Source: an uncultured Lachnospiraceae bacterium (GTDB taxonomy: Bacteria; Bacillota; Clostridia; Lachnospirales; Lachnospiraceae). Taken from it: a stretch of 15,303 nt of DNA. This document shows, piece by piece, positions 12,504 through 15,303 of the stretch; within the stretch, counting starts at the first letter, position 1; every line of letters begins with the position of its first letter. The notes under the pieces were generated by a model that saw only the letters and a program-made list of their open reading frames with translations, did not search any database and had not been told where the DNA came from. Made by a program: the position numbers and the translations under genes. The stretch spans positions 1-15,303 of the forward strand of contig CAJTZB010000047.1 of NCBI GenBank assembly GCA_910583815.1, read 5' to 3'.

Positions 12504-13502
12504 ATGAAAGCGGGGAAAGCAGCAGAGGCAGTATTAAGGCGCTCTGTTTTAAAGGCAGTAAGGCAGCAGAAACAATCAGAAAAGGGAAATGGCGCCGGGG
12601 TCGGAAAGGACGCCGGTTTGTTTGATATACAGGCTATGCCGGGTTCGTTTGCCATGTCGTGCGCGCTGCACTGCGGAACAGAGCAGCAGGCGGCGTCGAT
12701 TGCAGTATTCCGGGCGTGCAATTCCCTTGCTGCTGCAGGGGCTTCTCCGGAGTTTGTGACGGTGCAGCTTACGTTGCCGGAATCGGCTGAAGAAGCAGAA
12801 CTGAAATGTCTGATGGAACAGATTTTGGAGGCATGTCGCAGGGAAGATGTTACATTGGCACAGGGACATACAGAAATTTCCAGATACGTGCAGGCACCAC
12901 ATGTCTCCGTGACTGCGTTTGGTAAATCACTCGGTTTACCTAAAAAATCCGGAATGGCATTTGTTATGACAAAATATGCAGGGATTTCAGGTACGGCATT
13001 GCTTGCGTCAAAATACCATGAAAGGCTGCAGAAAAGATTTCCTTCTTTGTTGATTGAGAAAGCAGAGGCGCTGTATAATATGGTTTCAGTGCGGACTGAA
13101 GCAGAACTTGCCACAGGGTTTGGAATTACTGCAATGCATGATGTTGCAGAGGGCGGTGTTTTTGGAGCAGTATGGGAGCTTGCAGAGCGAGAAAATATTG
13201 GGCTGACACTTGACTTGAGGAAAATTCCGATTCGCCAGGAGACTGTGGAGGTCTGCGAATTTTTTGATATTAATCCGTACCAGCTGAAAGGAGACGGAGC
13301 GCTTTTAATTTTGACAGATGAAAGCGTCCGGCTGATTTCGGCATTTGAGGAAGCAGGAATTCCGGCAGCCGTCATTGGAATGGTTACGGAGAATAACGAT
13401 AGAATACTGAAAAATGGGGATGAGATACGATTTTTGGAGCCAAACCGCATGGATGATTATGAGACAGCGGTTGCCCAGATGGAAGCTTTGAAGGGAGAAT
13501 AG
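12504..13502 (+). CDS. AIR-synthase-like (PurM/HypE superfamily) protein
   Basis: This 332-residue protein belongs to the PurM/HypE/ThiL superfamily of ATP-using enzymes. The N-terminal domain (about 35-150) shows GKDAGLFDI in place of the usual acidic ATP motif, then RACNSLAAAGASPEFVTVQL, the ANDLAA.GA.P stretch of the superfamily. The C-terminal domain (about 155-320) shows AMHDVAEGGVFGAV (HDVTEGGL in HypE) and FFDINPYQLKGDGALLI, typical of the last strand. It lacks the purine-pathway neighbours that a true PurM would have, and no hydrogenase genes are nearby, so neither pathway fits. The ATG at 12504 follows GGAG in GATTGGAGTAACAT. Two bases separate it from the Lrp-type regulator, making an operon. 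The substrate is unknown; linkage with a regulator and an aminotransferase hints at amino-acid metabolism. Confidence 0.85.
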   Translation: MKAGKAAEAVLRRSVLKAVRQQKQSEKGNGAGVGKDAGLFDIQAMPGSFAMSCALHCGTEQQAASIAVFRACNSLAAAGASPEFVTVQLTLPESAEEAELKCLMEQILEACRREDVTLAQGHTEISRYVQAPHVSVTAFGKSLGLPKKSGMAFVMTKYAGISGTALLASKYHERLQKRFPSLLIEKAEALYNMVSVRTEAELATGFGITAMHDVAEGGVFGAVWELAERENIGLTLDLRKIPIRQETVEVCEFFDINPYQLKGDGALLILTDESVRLISAFEEAGIPAAVIGMVTENNDRILKNGDEIRFLEPNRMDDYETAVAQMEALKGE

Positions 13503-13504
13503 CT

Positions 13505-13996
13505 ATGGAGACAAGAGAAAAGATTTTAAGGGCAATTGATAGAAACAGTAAGCTGACTCCGGCGGATTTAAGCAAAATGCTTGGCGTAACAGAGCAGGAG
13601 GTGGCAGATGAAATCCGTTCGATGGAAGAGGAGTCTGTTATCTGCGGCTATCCGACGCTTATCAATTGGGATTATACGGAGCATGAGCGCGTCACTGCAC
13701 TGATTGAGGTTAAGGTCACTCCACAAAGAGGGCTTGGATTTGACAAGATTGCAGAACGTATTTATAAATTTGAGGAAGTGACAGCGGTTTACCTTGTATC
13801 CGGAAATTACGATTTGATTGTAATTTTAGAGGGAAAGAGCATGCGCGAAATTGCGAACTTTGTTTCTGAAAAGCTGTCCCCGCTGGAAGCAGTTGTGAGC
13901 TGTTCCACAAACTTTGTCCTAAAGAAGTACAAGGAACATGGGATGCCGCTTGTCAGTGGGACAAAGGAAGATGAAAGGATGCTGGTGACACCTTGA
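13505..13996 (+). CDS. Lrp/AsnC-family transcriptional regulator
   Basis: This 163-residue protein has an N-terminal winged helix-turn-helix (about residues 3-55; ILRAIDRNSKLTPADLSKML), then the RAM ligand-binding domain (about 65-145) with VKVTPQRGLGFDKIAERIYK and the signature VYLVSGNYDLIVILEG. Lrp/AsnC proteins form octameric DNA-binding discs that sense amino acids. It lies 2 nt after the AIR-synthase-like gene, and its TGA overlaps the TTG start of the aminotransferase. A local regulator sandwiched in an operon typically controls that operon in response to its substrate, here probably an amino acid. The ribosome site GAAGGGAGAATAGCT precedes the ATG at 13505. Confidence 0.95.
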   Translation: METREKILRAIDRNSKLTPADLSKMLGVTEQEVADEIRSMEEESVICGYPTLINWDYTEHERVTALIEVKVTPQRGLGFDKIAERIYKFEEVTAVYLVSGNYDLIVILEGKSMREIANFVSEKLSPLEAVVSCSTNFVLKKYKEHGMPLVSGTKEDERMLVTP

Positions 13997-15162
13997 GAGA
14001 CGCATTGGGGAAAAAAATAAAGGATATTAAGCCATCCGGAATCCGTAAGTTTTTTGATATTGTAAGCGAAATGAAAGATGCGATTTCCCTTGGCGTGGGT
14101 GAACCGGATTTTGATACGCCGTGGCATATCAGGGAGGAAGGCATTTATTCATTGGAAAAAGGCAAGACACATTATACATCCAATGCAGGGTTAAAGGAGC
14201 TGAAAGAAGAAATTGTTTCCTATCTGAACAGGCGTTGCGGCCTGTCCTATGATGCGGCACATGATATTATTGTGACCATCGGCGGGAGTGAGGCAATTGA
14301 CATCGCTCTTCGTGCAATGCTGGATGAGGGAGATGAAGTGCTGGTTCCGCAGCCAAGCTATGTGTCATATGTGCCTTGCGTAACGCTTGCAGACGGTGTT
14401 CCGGTAATTATTGAGCTGAAAGCAGAGAATGAGTTCCGTCTGACAAAGCAGGAACTGCTTGATGCTGTTACGGAAAAAACAAAAATTCTGATTCTGCCGT
14501 TTCCAAATAATCCGACCGGCAGCATTATGTCAAAAGAAGATCTGGAAGGAATTGCAGAGGTTATCAGAGAGAAAGATTTGTTTGTAATTTCTGATGAAAT
14601 CTATTCAGAGCTGACTTATGGCAAAGACCATGTTTCTATTGCATCGCTGCCGGGTATGAGGGAGCGAACGATTGTCATCAACGGCTTTTCCAAGTCTTAT
14701 GCGATGACCGGATGGCGGCTTGGATATGCAGCAGGGCCGAAAAATATTATTGAGCAGATGATAAAAATCCATCAATTTGCAATTATGTGTGCGCCGACAA
14801 CCAGCCAGTTTGCGGCAGTAGAGGCTCTTCGTAACGGTGATGAGGATGTGGCAAGGATGCGGGAAGCATACGACCAAAGACGGCGTTTTGTGCTGGAACG
14901 CCTGCGTGAAATCGGACTGCCTTGCTTTGAACCGCTTGGAGCTTTCTACGTGTTCCCATGCATCAAAGAACTTGGTATGACTTCCGATGAATTTGCGACA
15001 AGGCTGTTAAATGAAGAAAAGCTTGCGGTAGTTCCGGGAACGGCGTTTGGTGACTGCGGCGAGGGTTTCCTGCGGATTTCCTATGCTTATTCAATTGAAA
15101 ATCTGAAAATTGCTTTAGATAGATTGGAACATTTTGTAAAAACCATTACAGAACTCAAATAA
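13993..15162 (+). CDS. PLP-dependent aminotransferase, class I/II
   Basis: This 389-residue protein is a fold-type I aminotransferase, which transfers amino groups between an amino acid and a 2-oxo acid. The Schiff-base lysine is Lys234 in NGFSKSYAMTGWRLGY. Asn173 in PNNPTG, Asp201 and Tyr204 in SDEIYSELTYG bind PLP, and the carboxylate-binding arginine is in FLRISYAYS near the C-terminus. The subgroup is the Igamma type (aspartate, aromatic or alanine-type); specificity is not decided by these motifs. The start is TTG at 13993, because the first in-frame ATG would remove the conserved helix IKPSGIRKFFDI; the TTGA overlap with the Lrp stop is the kind of coupling expected. After the stop the structured element copy C begins within 10 nt. 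Confidence 0.95.
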   Translation: MRDALGKKIKDIKPSGIRKFFDIVSEMKDAISLGVGEPDFDTPWHIREEGIYSLEKGKTHYTSNAGLKELKEEIVSYLNRRCGLSYDAAHDIIVTIGGSEAIDIALRAMLDEGDEVLVPQPSYVSYVPCVTLADGVPVIIELKAENEFRLTKQELLDAVTEKTKILILPFPNNPTGSIMSKEDLEGIAEVIREKDLFVISDEIYSELTYGKDHVSIASLPGMRERTIVINGFSKSYAMTGWRLGYAAGPKNIIEQMIKIHQFAIMCAPTTSQFAAVEALRNGDEDVARMREAYDQRRRFVLERLREIGLPCFEPLGAFYVFPCIKELGMTSDEFATRLLNEEKLAVVPGTAFGDCGEGFLRISYAYSIENLKIALDRLEHFVKTITELK

Positions 15163-15170
15163 ATTTAAAA

Positions 15171-15268
15171 CAGCAGCAACCCGGACAGCACACAGCTCAA
15201 TTTCTGGAGCAGAAAGCGCCAGAAATCGAGCTAGGGAAGAGTGTGCCGGAAGGGTCTGCTGCGGAACT
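15171..15268 (+). ncRNA. Structured leader RNA element, copy C
   Basis: P1 is CAGCAG (15171-15176) with CTGCTG (15256-15261), continued by ACCC (15179-15182) with GGGT (15252-15255). P2 is GCACAC (15188-15193) with GTGTGC (15241-15246). P3 is AGCTC plus ATTTCTGG (15194-15207) with CCAGAAAT plus GAGCT (15219-15232), one mismatch, with an 11-nt loop. GGACA and CGGAA face each other in the internal loop. CGGAACT (15262-15268) ends 22 nt before the next ATG. The element begins 9 nt after the aminotransferase stop, so it lies in an intercistronic space and no promoter of its own is clear. Confidence 0.62.
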
Positions 15269-15290
15269 TAAAATAGAGGCACTATCAATT

Positions 15291-15303
15291 ATGAATATTG
15301 TAC
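15291..15303 (+). CDS. Start of a downstream gene, possibly TrmL-type tRNA methyltransferase
   Basis: Only ATG AAT ATT GTA C is visible (Met-Asn-Ile-Val). It follows the leader element copy C and an AGAGG ribosome site. The four residues match the N-terminus usual for TrmL (tRNA cytidine/uridine-34 2'-O-methyltransferase), but this is too short to identify a gene. Confidence 0.35.

Noticed and set aside
12482..13450. Long minus-strand open frame of 322 codons opposite the AIR-synthase-like gene
   Set aside because: It is an antisense shadow: serine- and proline-rich with no domain or ribosome site, while the plus strand holds recognisable superfamily motifs.
1..15303. CRISPR arrays, tRNA or rRNA genes, prophage or toxin-antitoxin modules
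   Set aside because: I saw no regularly spaced repeats, no tRNA T-arm or rRNA signature, and no phage, integrase, transposase or toxin-antitoxin protein in the window.

Overview
The window looks like chromosomal DNA of a Gram-positive anaerobe of the class Clostridia, most likely a gut Lachnospiraceae. The reasons are rubrerythrin, an AgrA/AgrC-type LytTR and GHKL kinase pair, the MurT-GatD lipid II amidation pair, purine-rich Shine-Dalgarno sites, moderately AT-rich coding sequence and close packing of genes mostly on one strand. This is inferred from family content and style; no database search was run.

Layout. 1-1012: the 3' end of a HAD phosphatase, then rubrerythrin and a strong terminator. 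1023-3527: a promoter, a LytTR response regulator and its overlapping GHKL sensor kinase, followed by a noncoding stretch with two long perfect or near-perfect hairpins, repeats of a LytTR-like motif and a terminator. 3545-5803: murT-gatD with a structured leader and a terminator. 5874-9540: an SGNH-hydrolase lipoprotein that lacks a normal start codon, a metallo-beta-lactamase/beta-CASP protein and a GNAT acetyltransferase. 9563-11608: a promoter and structured leader, then mgsA, nth and a DnaQ-like exonuclease. 11552-12193 (minus strand): a membrane-anchored helical protein convergent with the exonuclease. 12221-12339: a MITE-like repeat. 12355-15162: a 30-residue membrane peptide, then a tight operon of an AIR-synthase-like protein, an Lrp/AsnC regulator and a PLP aminotransferase. 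The window ends just inside the next gene.

The most interesting signal is a roughly 100-nt RNA-like element present three times, immediately upstream of murT, mgsA and the gene starting at 15291. The copies share the same architecture: closing stem P1, internal loop, P2 with GTGTGC on its 3' side, and a 13-14-position apical hairpin P3. They also share conserved single-stranded blocks (YRGAAG after P2 and CGGAACT just before the Shine-Dalgarno region). The stems are built from different but complementary bases in each copy, which is covariation and argues for a conserved RNA structure rather than a copied DNA repeat. I do not recognise it as a known riboswitch class. Other points worth checking are the LytTR-like motif shared between the regulator's own leader and the hairpins after the kinase, the missing start codon of the SGNH lipoprotein, and the MITE-like repeat.
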